In this document: in pieces, positions 1 to 11,492 of the stretch | How positions within the stretch are numbered: position 1 is the stretch's first letter | Layout of the letters: each line of letters begins with the position of its first letter | Assembly (NCBI GenBank): GCA_010279815.1 | Contig: QEOQ01000206.1 | Location: forward strand, 818,185-882,184 | Reading direction: 5' to 3' | Source: Brachionus plicatilis | Taxonomy: Eukaryota > Rotifera > Eurotatoria > Ploima > Brachionidae | Length of the DNA: 64,000 bases | Translations under genes and position numbers: made by a program | The notes under the pieces: generated by a model | What the model was told of the DNA's origin: nothing | Seen by the model: the letters and a program-made list of their open reading frames with translations, nothing else | The model's database searches: none

Positions 1-1152
1 GGGTATTCAATATATCTTGATTCGAAACCTTCTTTGTATTCCTTCACCAGTCTTTCAACCAATGGAATAGAATGACTCAGTCCTGTCCCAACATATCTCT
101 CACTCAATTCAAAAAGCCGATTCGAGACTGTTAGTAATTTTAGTTTCAGTTTTTTGATATTATTTTCTGAAAATGAATTTAAGCAAGGAAAAGAATAATC
201 TAAAATTGATCCGACTAAGGACTTATAAAGATTTCCTAATGTGTTTTGATTAAGACCCCATTTTTTGTTTGACAATATCTTAATAATATTTAGCCTATTA
301 TTGCAGCGTTCTTTAATTTCGTCTACCAGTATATTAAAGTTTAACTTAGAATCAAATTTAATACCAAGAAATTTGATTTCTTTTTGGCTCACTATTCTGT
401 TTCCATAAATTTTTAAGTTTAGATTATCACTCTCTTTTTTGTACCTGGAAAAGACTACTGAACACGACTTTTCAACTGATATCTTCATTTTCCATTTAAT
501 AAGCCATTGTTCTAGTTCGTTGAGGTATTTATTAATCTTATTTTCTAGGTTCCCCTTTTTGTTATAAATGAAGAATGTTACTAGATCATCTGCGAAAAGC
601 AGAGAGTATTCATTATTTGTTTTGTTTCTTTTGGGGATGTCATTAATATATATACTAAATAAAAGAGGACTAATTACTGAGCCTTGAGGAACACCTGCAG
701 TTATTTGATATTCTTCGCTCAGATGGTCATTCACATTTACCTTAAATGTCCTAGAGTCTAAAAAGGATCTAATCCAGTTAGTCAAGTAATGAGGTGGATT
801 TATTTTAATCAATTTAAAAAGTAAACCTTCATGCCAAACCCTATCAAAGGCTTTAGAAATGTCAAAAAAAAAGGCCGCTAACTCTTTTTTTTCTATTAAA
901 TGATTCCACAATTTTTTGAATTAAAAAGAAAAGATTATCTGCTGTTCGCCGGTGTTTCCTAAATCCAGATTGCTCCTGGATAAGGAGTGAATTTTGTTCC
1001 AAAAAATTGTATAATCTTGAATATACTATGCGTTCCAGTAGCTTTCCTAAACAACTCGTTATACTAATTGGTCTATAATTTAAAGGATCTTGTAAAGAAG
1101 AGGCTTTTTTTTGAATCATAGCAAGATGTTGGAATAGAATATAAAACATCAT
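1..1152 (-). mobile_element. 5'-truncated LINE (Jockey/CR1-type) reverse transcriptase, runs off the left edge
   Basis: The minus strand encodes a non-LTR retrotransposon reverse transcriptase that would copy the element's RNA at a nicked target. Visible in order are NYRPISITS, SGFRKHRRTADNL, DISKAFDRVWHEGLL, the GVPQGSVISPLLF block, the catalytic FADD box (about 575) and the thumb motif KEIKFLGIKF. One frameshift in an A/T run near 862-892 separates the N-terminal part (862-1152) from the rest; downstream the frame is open to base 1. Homology starts only at about 1150, so the 5' end, including any endonuclease, is missing, which is typical of LINE insertions. The C-terminal part also lacks about 29 codons that are present in a second copy at 27970-28257. 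The copy is therefore dead. The clade is judged from motifs only. Confidence 0.9.
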
Positions 1153-1350
1153 GTAACTATTAATTAGTCACTTTTAGATAATGCCTAATGATACTTAAAG
1201 TGAAGCCTAGTGAAGATTAAAAAATCTAGTAAATCAGCACTTAATCAAGTTCACAATCAAATTAAAAACTCTTCAATTCACATTTTTAATATTTTTAAAT
1301 TAAGTCTTAAAAAACATTAAACATTAATATCAAATCTATAATATTTTTAT

Positions 1351-4258
1351 TTAAAGAATGTATTTTTGATCATTAACTAAACTGTTTTGAGCATGAACAA
1401 CAGCATCATGAACTGATAAATGAAAAACATTATTGTCATAATATCCAGCACTTTTTTTTGGTTTTGAACTTGCTTTTTCCATACATTTAAATCTATCTAG
1501 GAATGCATCTTTTTAAAAAATTAATTAAAGATAAAATCAAATATTATTTTCCAAAAACGAACCATTGCAATCAGCTAAATAAACTATGATGCCTATTTCT
1601 TTAAAATCAGATATCAACTTTTAAAATAAAATTGTAAAAATGTATTTAAAATTATTTTTTAAATTACCTGTTTTGTAACCTTGACTCCGACTGAATCAAT
1701 AAAAGTAATTGAAGAACAATCAATGATTAAAAATTTTAATTTCGGCGAGTCTGAGCAGATTTCTGAAAGTTTTTCCAAATCATTTTTATTTTCCTCTATT
1801 TCAATTTGTAATGATATATCTTGAGTTCTATTTTGTAAAGATTCCATTTCAGGAGAAGATTCTTCAACTTCGTTTATTTTTTTAGCAATTTTCTTTTTTA
1901 CTAAATCTGGAAATATCTGAAAAAATAAAAAAAATATAAAAATTTAGCAAAGAATTAGGTAAAACTAACTTTTTCAAATTTTGAAGGCTTATCTTTTTCC
2001 ATTCGTTTCTTTTGCTTGGCAATCAATTTGTTTTTTGCTTCAATATAATCTTGTGGCTTAGTCTCTGTCAGTTTGTAAATCGCTTTTTTAAATTGGATCG
2101 AATTGGTGGCATGAAGTTCTGCTTGAAATCGAACAATTTTAATGTGATCGATTTCTTCTGCCTTTAAAAATAAATATAATCTATTAAAATTTTATCCAAA
2201 ATAAAAAAAAACATTTACATCTTTGTAAAGATTTAAATCTCTATACAATTCTGTGCCTGGAATGTTGCCCAACAAGGTTGAATATGGCCTTAAACCAAAT
2301 AGCTTAATAATTAAGTTTTCAAAATTTTAAAATTACTTTGATGAACGAACTAGATGAACTAGAATGTAAAAAGCGACACCAACACCAAGACCAATATCAA
2401 TGTCAAGAATTATTACAGACAAATAGGTGATCAAAAATTGAAGCTTTAAAAAATAAAATAAACCAGATTAGGAGAAATTAACTTTTTTTTTAGATAAATT
2501 TACGAATTCAATTTTGTTTATTTTCCAGTAGAAGCTCAAATCTTTTATTTTCTTTAAGAGACCTTGCAGAGCAACCAAAATTATTGATGCCAGACAAGCT
2601 TGTGGAAGATCTTGGAATAGAGGAGCAATAAATGCAAGAACTAAGGCTAGAATGATGCATGAGAATATCGAAGAAACTTGGCTCTTGCCACCTGCATTAT
2701 TTTGTACTAGTGAACGACCAAGAGAACCAGCACTAACAAAACAAGAGAAAAAAGAAGAAAAAATATTCGAAGCTCCATAAGCAAATAGTTCTTGGGTAGG
2801 ATTTATCTTGTATCGATGAGTCTTTGAGAATAAATCACAGAGAGAATAATTAATTGCAAAAGCAATTATGGCAATAACCAAACATTGAACTATCATATCT
2901 TTAATTAAAAATATGGGTGGTAGTTCAGGTGCTGGTATTCTTTTGAATAAAATTTTAAAATATATTTTTAAAATATTTTTTAAAATTACCCTGATTTAAT
3001 TGATCCAATAATTTGAACGTCAAATCTTTGATTAAACTTTGCCAAATATGAAATTAATGTACCAAAAACAACCTGTTTTGATTAAGAAAAAAAAAAAAAT
3101 TTTTTTCAAAAATTAGATTATTTTTTTACCACAAGCAACTCAGTTGGAAATGGAGCTTTAAAAAAATAAATATAAAAAGCTTAAAATTCAAATAACAAAA
3201 AGAAAACAGCAATTACCTATCATTTTGTGAGCAAATCTTTGATTTATGTGAATTTTTATGACAAACAAAACAGTTACACATATTATTGAGATTATTATGG
3301 TGGCTACATTGGTTTGAGGTAGTTTTATCAACAAGTTGTACCAAGTCTTTAGAAACGTTAATTTTTTTTTAAAAATCAAAAATTAACTTTAGTTTTTATT
3401 TTACTATTGGGATTTTGAAAATGCCCGAGTATCTCTTAAGAGAAATACCAAACAATGATTTTACTTGAGAAGTTAGAACATGAATTGCACTTCCTTTAAC
3501 AAAAAATTTCCATAAATTGTGAATCAAATTTTACAAATTAATTTACCTGACAAAAATCCTCCTAACATGGGCTCACTAAGATAAGTGGTAATGAATCCAA
3601 GTTGAAAGAAAAACATGATTACATGAATAACGCCAACCCAAAAAGTGCATGCCATAGCTATCAAAACTCTTGCCTTTTCTCTATCACTGCTTAGAAAATT
3701 TGAAGCATCAATGTCCAAAGTTACATTTGTCGAATTGGTTATTTCAGGTGGAGCGTATTTATTTTCTAAATCAGTAATCAATGTTCCAGCCATTAGAGAA
3801 GTAATAGCCAAAGTTCCGATTGATATTTGCCGCGAGGTTCCGAATATCCAGTAAATCAATGATGGAAAAAATGAAGTATACAAACCATATACGGGTGGAA
3901 GGGTGGCCAAGAGAGAAAATCCCATACCTTGTGGTATGTGCATTATACCCACAGTAATTCCAGCAAACAAATCAGCCATCAACGACTCTTTTATATTGTA
4001 TTCTTTAAGCCATCCAATTGCAGGTATTCTGTTAAAAACATTTTTGCGCACACACTCTTTTCCTGGTGTACAACTTTTGACAGCCATCTCACGAATAAAA
4101 TAAAAAAGACTAAATCCTTGAAAAGCATTTATCTTGTATTCTTGCTCGAATTTAGCCTGATTATACACGGGTCGGTCAATATTTACATCTATTTCTAAAC
4201 TTGGATCTATCTCATAAGGCATTTCAGCCTTTTCTTCCATCTTTTTTTTCCAAAACAT
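1351..4258 (-). CDS. SLC26-family anion transporter (copy 2 of a tandem pair)
   Basis: Multi-pass membrane anion exchanger/channel of the SLC26 (SulP) family, 768 aa. Exons: 4258-3547, 3493-3405, 3346-3217, 3155-3130, 3072-2990, 2939-2504, 2443-2337, 2288-2219, 2161-1970, 1916-1668, 1617-1563, 1508-1351; all GT-AG and in phase. Exon 1 holds the cytoplasmic N-terminus and first helices, with IPQGMGFSLL at about residues 109-118, the family's TM1 anion-site motif with its Gln (Q110) kept. Exon 6 carries GSLGRSLVQNNAGGK, the TM10 motif that holds the conserved Arg. The C-terminal STAS domain has FLIIDCSSITFIDSVGV. Exons 1-9 and the penultimate exon match the upstream paralogue (5167-8462); the STAS variable segment is a single exon here. 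Substrate (sulfate, chloride, bicarbonate, oxalate) cannot be told from sequence. Confidence 0.9.
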
Positions 4259-5166
4259 TTCCCTGTTTGATCAAAAATGAATACTTTTAGTGATTTGAAT
4301 TTTATTAAAATATTAAAAGCATTTAATTACAAATTAATTAAAATCTTTGAATCCAAAAAATAAAAATTTTATTTCTTTTTGATATTTTTAATGTTTAAAA
4401 GCTAGTTTTCAGTTAAAAATTATTTAAAATTTTCAAATTTTGGAGCTTAAATATCTAAAAATTGACTTGTCATTATTAAAAAGTATTTTTTTTGAAAAAT
4501 GTTTTTTAAGACTAATTCTACTATCAAATCTTGATATTCGTTTAATAATTAATCAAGTTCCGAATACAATCAGCTATTTTTCTGTTGCTTATGTGAAAGT
4601 TTGATAAAACCATGAATATTTTTTCTCCTGGCACCACTTCACTTTTTTCTTAAACAAATATTCGCAAGTTTTTCTAAATGAAACAGATCTCAAACAAAAT
4701 ATATTTTTTGGAATTTGTTTTTAATTTAAAGGTCTGAAATTTTTAAAAAGATTAAATAAAAAATATTATCAAATTATAGCAACTTGGTTAGTTTTTTTAA
4801 TTTTATTGTTTTTTTGCTTGATCAAGATAAAATTATTATTTCTTAAATAAATCAGCAATCTCTTCCAATTGTTCAGGATTATGTAAATTCGAACACTTGT
4901 TATCAGATAAAAATAATAATTATAATTGATTTAGAACAAAAAATTGATTTTTTAATTTTATAATTAAAAATTTTCAAAATTTATTTCAAATAAAAGTTCA
5001 TATATCATATGATGATTTACTTTAAATTTATTTAATATTTTGATAATTTTTAATAAATAATTTTTAAATTTAGAAAAAATTTGAATTAATTGCTATAGAA
5101 TTATTTACATTCTTTATTTGAAAAATTTAACTCTCTACTAACTAATAGATACTAAAATTAAAATAA
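4259..5166. other. Intergenic spacer between the tandem SLC26 genes
   Basis: About 0.9 kb of A/T-rich DNA with no coding signal on either strand. It must hold the 3' end of the upstream SLC26 gene and the promoter of the downstream one, but I can point to no specific site. Confidence 0.6.
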
Positions 5167-8100
5167 TTAGATTCTTTTGTTAATATTCAATGCATGCGTA
5201 ACTGCATCATGAATTGTTAAATGAATGATTGTTTCATCGAAATATTGGTGTCCATCATCTGCTGCTTTAGTCATGCATCTTAATCTATCAATAAATGCAT
5301 CTAAATAAAATATTTTAGATTTAAAAAATTTAATATTCAAATTTAATAATAGAATTCTAGCTACCATTACAATCGGCCAAGAAAATATTTACTCCAATTT
5401 CGTTGTAGTCCATTATCAACTAAAAAAATTTTTGCTTAAAAAAATTAAAAAAACTATCCAAGGTTTATTTACCTGCTTAATGGTTTTAACCCCAACAGAA
5501 TCAATGAAATTTATAGGTGAGCAGTCGATTATCAAAAAATTGAAATTGGGTATCGGTATTTCTGAATTTTCATCAAACTCATTTTCATCTTCTGAAAGTT
5601 TAATGTGTCCTTTAATTTTATCTCCCATTTGAGATTCAGTATCTGCATTTTGTTTTTCTGCTTGGTGTTCAAACATTTCATATTCGGTCATATAGTTTTC
5701 ATCTGCACCATTTTGTTGAATATTTTCAACATTTGAATCCTTCATTCTGATGTCTTTTTTAAAATAATTTGATAGATTTGCTTTAGAGGAAAAATAAATT
5801 TAAAATACCTATATCTCGATTGTTTACTACAAATACATCAACACATTTATCATTGACTTTGTATTTTTTTTGTCTTGATCCAATGAAGAAACCAATCAAA
5901 GGCTTAATAGAAAACAAGTTACCCCAAGAATTAAATATTATCTAATGTATTGCAGCAGCCAAAAATATATAGCTGGCTATGGATATTAATTGATTAATGG
6001 TTAAATACTATTTTGAAATTTGTTAAAATTTCTTGGGAATATTTTTTTCTTCTTTTATCCAAAATTTTCATTTTGGCAGCCATGTATTCTTGAGGTTTGG
6101 TGTCTGTCAATTCATAGATCGATTTTTTGAATCCTGCTGAATTAGTTGCATGCAAATCCGACTGAATTCTAACAATCTTAATTTTTTCCATTTCATGAGC
6201 CTAAAAAAAAATTTGAATATTTTAATCTCAAATTAACTGTTTTCTAACATCTTTGTAAAGTTTTATATCTCTGTAAAGTTCGGTTCCATAAATATTTCCT
6301 AATATTGTAGCATAAGGTCTAAAAATAGATAAAAAAAATAAAAAAATATTTTAAATTTTATAATAGAATCTTACTGAGATGATCTTACTAGATGGGCAAT
6401 AATATAAAAAACAACTCCGACTCCCAGTCCGATTTCTACGTCAAGAATAACAACTGATACAAATGTTGTTAGAAATTGTATCTTGGTAAAATTAAAAGTT
6501 TTCATTTTAATTTTTAATAATTAATATAATTACGAATTCTAGTTTATTTATTTTCCAATAAAATTTTAACTCGAAAATTTTGAGTAAAAGATTCTTCAAC
6601 GATGCAATTATGATCGAAGCTAGACAGGCTTGCGGAAGAGCTTGGAAAAGTGGAGCTATAAAGCCTAGTACTAATGCAACTATTAAACAGGATACAATTG
6701 AAACTAATTGAGTTTTTCCTCCTGCATTGTTTTGTACACACGAGCGAGCCAGAGATCCACCACTTGCCATACAATGAAAAAACGATGAAAACACATTACT
6801 AGCACCGTAAGCAAATAATTCTTGAGTAGTGTTGATCTTGTATCGATGCATTTTTGAAAATAAGTCGCATAGAGAAAAATTAATGGCAAATGAAACAATC
6901 GCTATTAGAAAAGCCTCTATTATCATATCTTTTACAATAAATAGAGGCGGTATTTGAGGTGGAGGTATTCTTAAAAAATTTTCATTAAAATTTTCAAATG
7001 CTTTTTTATTATAAAATTACCCAGCTTGGATCGGACCAATTACTTTGACATCAAAATTTTCACTAAATTTGGCAAAATGAGAAATTATGGTTCCAAATAT
7101 TACCTTTTTAAAATAAAATTAATAAATTTAATTAAATATTAAAACGAAAGTTAAAAAAATTTACAATTAACAGTTCAGTTGGAAATGGCACTTAAATTTA
7201 AAAATTAAATGAATTAATTAATTTTTTTAATTTTATTTTGCCAAAGCTTATGACTCCTTATTATTTTAAATAAACATTTGAATATTGTACTAACTAAATA
7301 AATAATAAATATAAAAAATATAAAAAATATAAAAAATATAAAAAATATAAAGAGTCTTAAAATCTTTGGCAAAAATAATTAAGTTTTAAATTACCAGTCA
7401 TCTTTTTTGAATATCGTTCGTTAATGTGAATTTTTATCACCATTAAAATAGTCAAACATATCAGTGATATAAGAACGGTAGCTAAATGAGCTCTACTCAA
7501 ATTGGAAAATATGTCAATATACGTCTATAATCATTACTTATTTAAATTTTTTCTTTTAAATTAAATATTTACTTTTGGTATTTTAAAGGCTCCAGAAAAT
7601 CCTTTGGTAGTAATTCCAAGAACAGATTTTAACTGTGAAGTTAAAACATGAATAGCGCTTCCTTTAATTTAATAAATTTATCAAAAATTTTATTTTGTTT
7701 TTTTAAATGTTTACCTGCCAAAAAACCATTTACCAAAGGCTCGCTCAAGTATGAAGTAAGAAATCCGAGTTGAAAAAAAAACATAACAATTTGAATGATT
7801 CCAACCCAGAACGTAGTGGCCATCACAATCAAAACTTTAGCTTGATCTCGATCCAAACTCAAATAATTTGAAGCGTCAATGTTCTGTGAAATATTGTTTG
7901 CCAAATTATATTCGTATAATGTTTTATTAAAGCCTTCAGGTGGAGCATATTTTCCTTCTAGTTGAGATAATGATGTGCCTACCATTAGTGCGACAATAGC
8001 CAAAGTTCCAATTGATATCTGTCTTGAAGTTCCAAAAATCCAATAGATTAAAGCTGGAAAGAACGAGCTGTAAAGACCATAAATTGGTGGAATATTTACC

Positions 8101-8462
8101 AATAGAGCATAACCCATGCTTTCGGGTATGTGCATAATACCAACAGTAATACCAGCCAAGAGATCCGCCAAAAACCATTCTTTAAAGTTGTAATTTCGAA
8201 TCCATTTCCATGCCGGAAATCTATTTATCAAGTTTTTTTTGAAGCAATCTTTTCCTGGTGAGCAGCTTTTTATCACCATGTTCTGGATGAACAAAAAAAT
8301 GCTAAACCCAACAAAATTTGCCGACTTGTATTTATGATGAAATTTTGCATGATTGTATGTCGGACGATTAATATTAATGTCTACAGACAAGCTCTCATCT
8401 TCTCTATATTCCTTTATTTCTTCTTTTTTAATCTTTTTTTTCCAGAATAAAATTCTTTGCAT
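5167..8462 (-). CDS. SLC26-family anion transporter (copy 1 of a tandem pair)
   Basis: Multi-pass SLC26/SulP anion transporter, 814 aa. Exons: 8462-7715, 7661-7573, 7524-7395, 7190-7165, 7103-7021, 6969-6534, 6481-6375, 6318-6249, 6200-6009, 5902-5809, 5753-5473, 5419-5365, 5300-5167. Frame closes exactly. The transmembrane part includes ADLLAGITVGIMHIPESMGY (about 99-118), FGTSRQISIGTLAI and GSLARSCVQNNAGGK; the STAS domain ends with FLIIDCSPINFIDSVGVKT, DYNEIGVNIFLADCN and a short tail. Two features stand out: the TM1 PQG motif reads PES (Glu114 replaces the usual Gln), and the variable loop within STAS is encoded by two exons (5902-5809 and 5753-5473) against one in the neighbour. The start is the first in-frame Met of exon 1; the N-terminus aligns with that of the paralogue, so it is probably right. 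Confidence 0.9.
7312..7352. repeat. Short tandem repeat, about 10-base unit
   Basis: Four to five head-to-tail copies of a TATAAAAAA-type unit, inside intron 3 of the upstream SLC26 gene. This is simple-sequence expansion with no evident function. Confidence 0.8.
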
Positions 8463-9615
8463 TTTCTGATTAAAATAAATTTAAATTTCACTTTTAAACT
8501 TTTCACTTTAAATAGAATACAAAGATTGGTTCTTGACCTATAAAAAGTTAAAACTTAAAATAACTGAACTGAAAAAAAAATTATTTTGATTTAAGAATCG
8601 GCAGCTTTTTATAGTTCAAGATTTTGTTTCAAGTAATTTATGGTCAAAAATTAAGTATTTTATACTAAATCCATTGTTTTTATTAAGTCAAAATTCTGGT
8701 TTTAAAACTAGATTTTTAGCAAGAATTTGGAACAAAATAGATTGTTTCAGAAGCTATATTTCTTTTTTTTTAAGGAAAATTAGAATCTGAAAAATTTCAA
8801 AAAAAATGTCAGTAAAATGTGATTTTGTTATATAAGTCATAAAAAAGTAAATTTTTTAAATGATGTTCTATTTCAAATTGTTTTTGAAACAGTTTTAGAT
8901 TGATAAAAATAATAATGAATGTATTTTAAAACAATCTTGATTTTTTTGAGTTATTTTTAGAATGCTTTTTTTTTAAATAGTAAATAAAAAAAAAATTAAA
9001 AATTTTCTTTTATAAAACCAAATTGAAAAAAAAATAAAAAAAATTAATTTTTAAGATTTCATATCTTATTTAGATTAAAAAAAAAACGAAATTCTTTACA
9101 ATGTAGCTTTTAGAAATCAAAAAATATAGATACTAATGTTTCAATAAACGAATCAGATTAAAAGTTTTAATTTTGAACCAGTTCATTTAGTATATTAAAT
9201 ATTAATACTATATGTTTTATTTTGCAGATACGTTGTGATACTTTGGTCATAGCTTTTAAACAAACATAAATTTTCTAATTTTCAAATATTATTAAATTTT
9301 GTCTTGATTAGAACTTGATCTTGATATTAGATAAATTGATCTTGATATTAGATAAATTAAATGTTCTTCTTTTATATTCAACTAAAATAAGGTAGAAAAA
9401 ATTTAACCAAACCAAGAAATAAAAAATTTTTGAGAGGAGACTGAACTAAAAATAATTCTTGCCATCTAATGATTGAATCATTTAATATTGAAAAACCCTT
9501 CATTAAATAAAACCGGAAATTTCAATTTTAAAAATCACAAGGAAGGTTTAAAATTTTTAATGAAGAGGGCCGACCTTCTTTGCGACTATATAGTTATACC
9601 AGTAATTAAGCTCAA
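8463..9615. other. Intergenic, no gene seen
   Basis: A/T-rich sequence upstream of the SLC26 pair with long A and T runs. A 21-base unit, TCTTGATATTAGATAAATT-like, occurs twice in tandem near 9310-9362. No coding signal on either strand. It presumably includes the SLC26 promoter. Confidence 0.6.
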
Positions 9616-10525
9616 TTAACTTAATTTCAAAACAAAACTTTTATGTTTTTTAATTTTGTTTCGATTAAATAAATTATTGCTGTTCCTTAAATTATATTTC
9701 AATTTTCTTGAGTCATTTTTTATCAGTCTATCTTTCAAATTTAAAGCTGAATTATTATAAAATAAACATTTAAAAGAGAAGGTAATCATTCTTTCATATG
9801 TTCTATGTTGAAAAGAATAAAGACCGAATTTTTCTAAAAAGTTGTTTATTTTATTAAAGGAATCATCTTTAAACTTTAAATTAAAAAGTTTAAAGATAAA
9901 AATATAAAAGCTTTTTTCTAACTTGTTAAAAATAGTATAGGAGATTAAAGCAATAATCAAAATAAGGTAAAATAAAGGTCTTTAAAAACTGCACCTTAAC
10001 TGATGTAGCAAGACAGAAAAATATTTTGATACGAATAAGTTTCTTATTTACATTAATGGATTTACAAGCAAGTTTTATAAAGTTTAGATCTTGATCAATT
10101 ATAAAACCCAACAAACAAATTTCCTTAACAACAAGTATATCTTTTCCGCCTATTCTAATCTTTTCCGGATAGAAGGTTCTTATTTTAGAAAATATGATGC
10201 AAAATGTTTTAGACCAGTTTATATCTATCTGATTAAAATTCACCAATCATTTAAGTTATTATTTGCAAAATTTAGACTCCTTAGAACTATTTCAAGATCT
10301 ATATTTGAAAAACTAAATGTTTGTATTGTCTGAAAACATTTTGATATTTTGATGTCTTTAAATAAAAATGGTAAATCATTGACAAAAATCAGAAAAAGCA
10401 GAGGACCTAAAACTGAACCTTGGGTACTCCAAATTTCTTCTTTAAAGGTTTGGATAGTTTACCTCATATTCAAACCTTTTGAGTTCTATTTTCAAAATAA
10501 TTTGAAAGAGGCCTAATCAAGAATT
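9616..10525 (-). mobile_element. Decayed LINE reverse-transcriptase remnant, different family from 1-1152
   Basis: Reading the minus strand and allowing frame jumps gives LSNYFENRTQKV (about 10500), FGVPK then QGSVLGPLLFLIFVNDLP (about 10370-10430), a ruined catalytic box in the fragment following KISKCF, then a thumb-like stretch (KEICLLGFIIDQDLNF, about 10100) and a C-terminal region ending near 9616 (RTYERMITFSFK, YNLRNSN). The order and spacing are those of Jockey/CR1-type LINEs. Several frameshifts and stops, plus loss of the FADD aspartates, show an old, dead copy. Two open pieces remain (9926-10246 and 9616-9960) but are unlikely to be expressed. Confidence 0.8.
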
Positions 10526-10604
10526 GTCAAAACCCTAAGGATTTTTTAAGAAAATTTTTTATCTAAAAATTATTGACGAAAATGGCTGAAAATGTCTTTT
10601 TTAT

Positions 10605-11492
10605 GTTTCTTTCAGAATTTTAGTTTCGAATTGAAATAAACACATTTTCGGGGGCATTGTGAAATTTCATACAAACATTAACTTAACAGCAACTTTTGTT
10701 TCACCTACTGCAGAATCTGCAAAATTGCACGCTATTTAAAAGTATTTAAAATATAACGCAATTAATTTTAACAGATTTTGCAGATTTATTGTAGGATGTG
10801 AAACAAAAGGCAAGTTGAAGTTTATGATCAATTTTTGATGCTCAAAATGATCAAATGAAACTAAAACTCTAAAATAAATTTTAATTTTTTAATAGAATTA
10901 GTGCAGAGGTAAATTTTTGGTTTTAACATACTTTGTTACATCTTAAGGTAAAATCTGCAAAAGTCTGCAAAAAATTGTCCACTTAAAATAGCATCATTTA
11001 GATGGTGTGCACTCTGCATTGTGCATTTTGATATTACAGAGTTTATTCTTTTATTTAACATAGTAAAAAATTATAATTTTTTCACTAAAATTATTTAAAA
11101 TTATTTAGAAAGACAAACTTTACTTTAATTTTCATTTTTTTCTTATTTTATTTTATTTTTTTTTACATCACCCTCGCGGTGTTTACTGAATAAATAATAA
11201 TAGTATGTTAAATCCAAAAATGTATCTCTGCATTAATTCTATTAATAAATAGCAGCTTATTTAACAGTTTTAGTTTGATTTAATCATTTTGAGAATCAAA
11301 AATTGATCATAAACTTCAAATTTCCAAACAAAAGCTGTTTCACTTTGTTTTATTTGCAGAACAAGTTTAAGTCATTTAGAAAAAAAAAGTTAAAAAAAAT
11401 TTTTATTTGTGTATTGGAAGGTATTTATGAAATTTCACAATGCCTCCGAAAATTTGTTAACCTCAATTCGAAACTAAAATCCTGAAAGAAAT
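10605..11492. mobile_element. Foldback/MITE-like element with about 300-base inverted arms
   Basis: The left arm (10605-10932) and the reverse complement of the right arm (11203-11492) match over almost their whole length. Shared blocks include TTTCTTTCAG near the ends, TTAGTTTCGAATTG, GGCATTGTGAAATTTCATA, GAAGTTTATGATCAATTTTT, AAACTAAAACT and TTTAACATACT. The unmatched centre is about 270 bases. The left arm contains a smaller nested symmetry around two GTTTCAC/GTGAAAC motifs, with CTGCAAAA beside them. No ORF of note lies inside, so it is a non-autonomous element. Identity looks like roughly 80-85 percent by eye, so it is not recent. Confidence 0.8.

Noticed and set aside
3645..4198. Three plus-strand ORFs over the first exon of the downstream SLC26 gene
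   Set aside because: Shadows of the strongly conserved minus-strand transporter exon.
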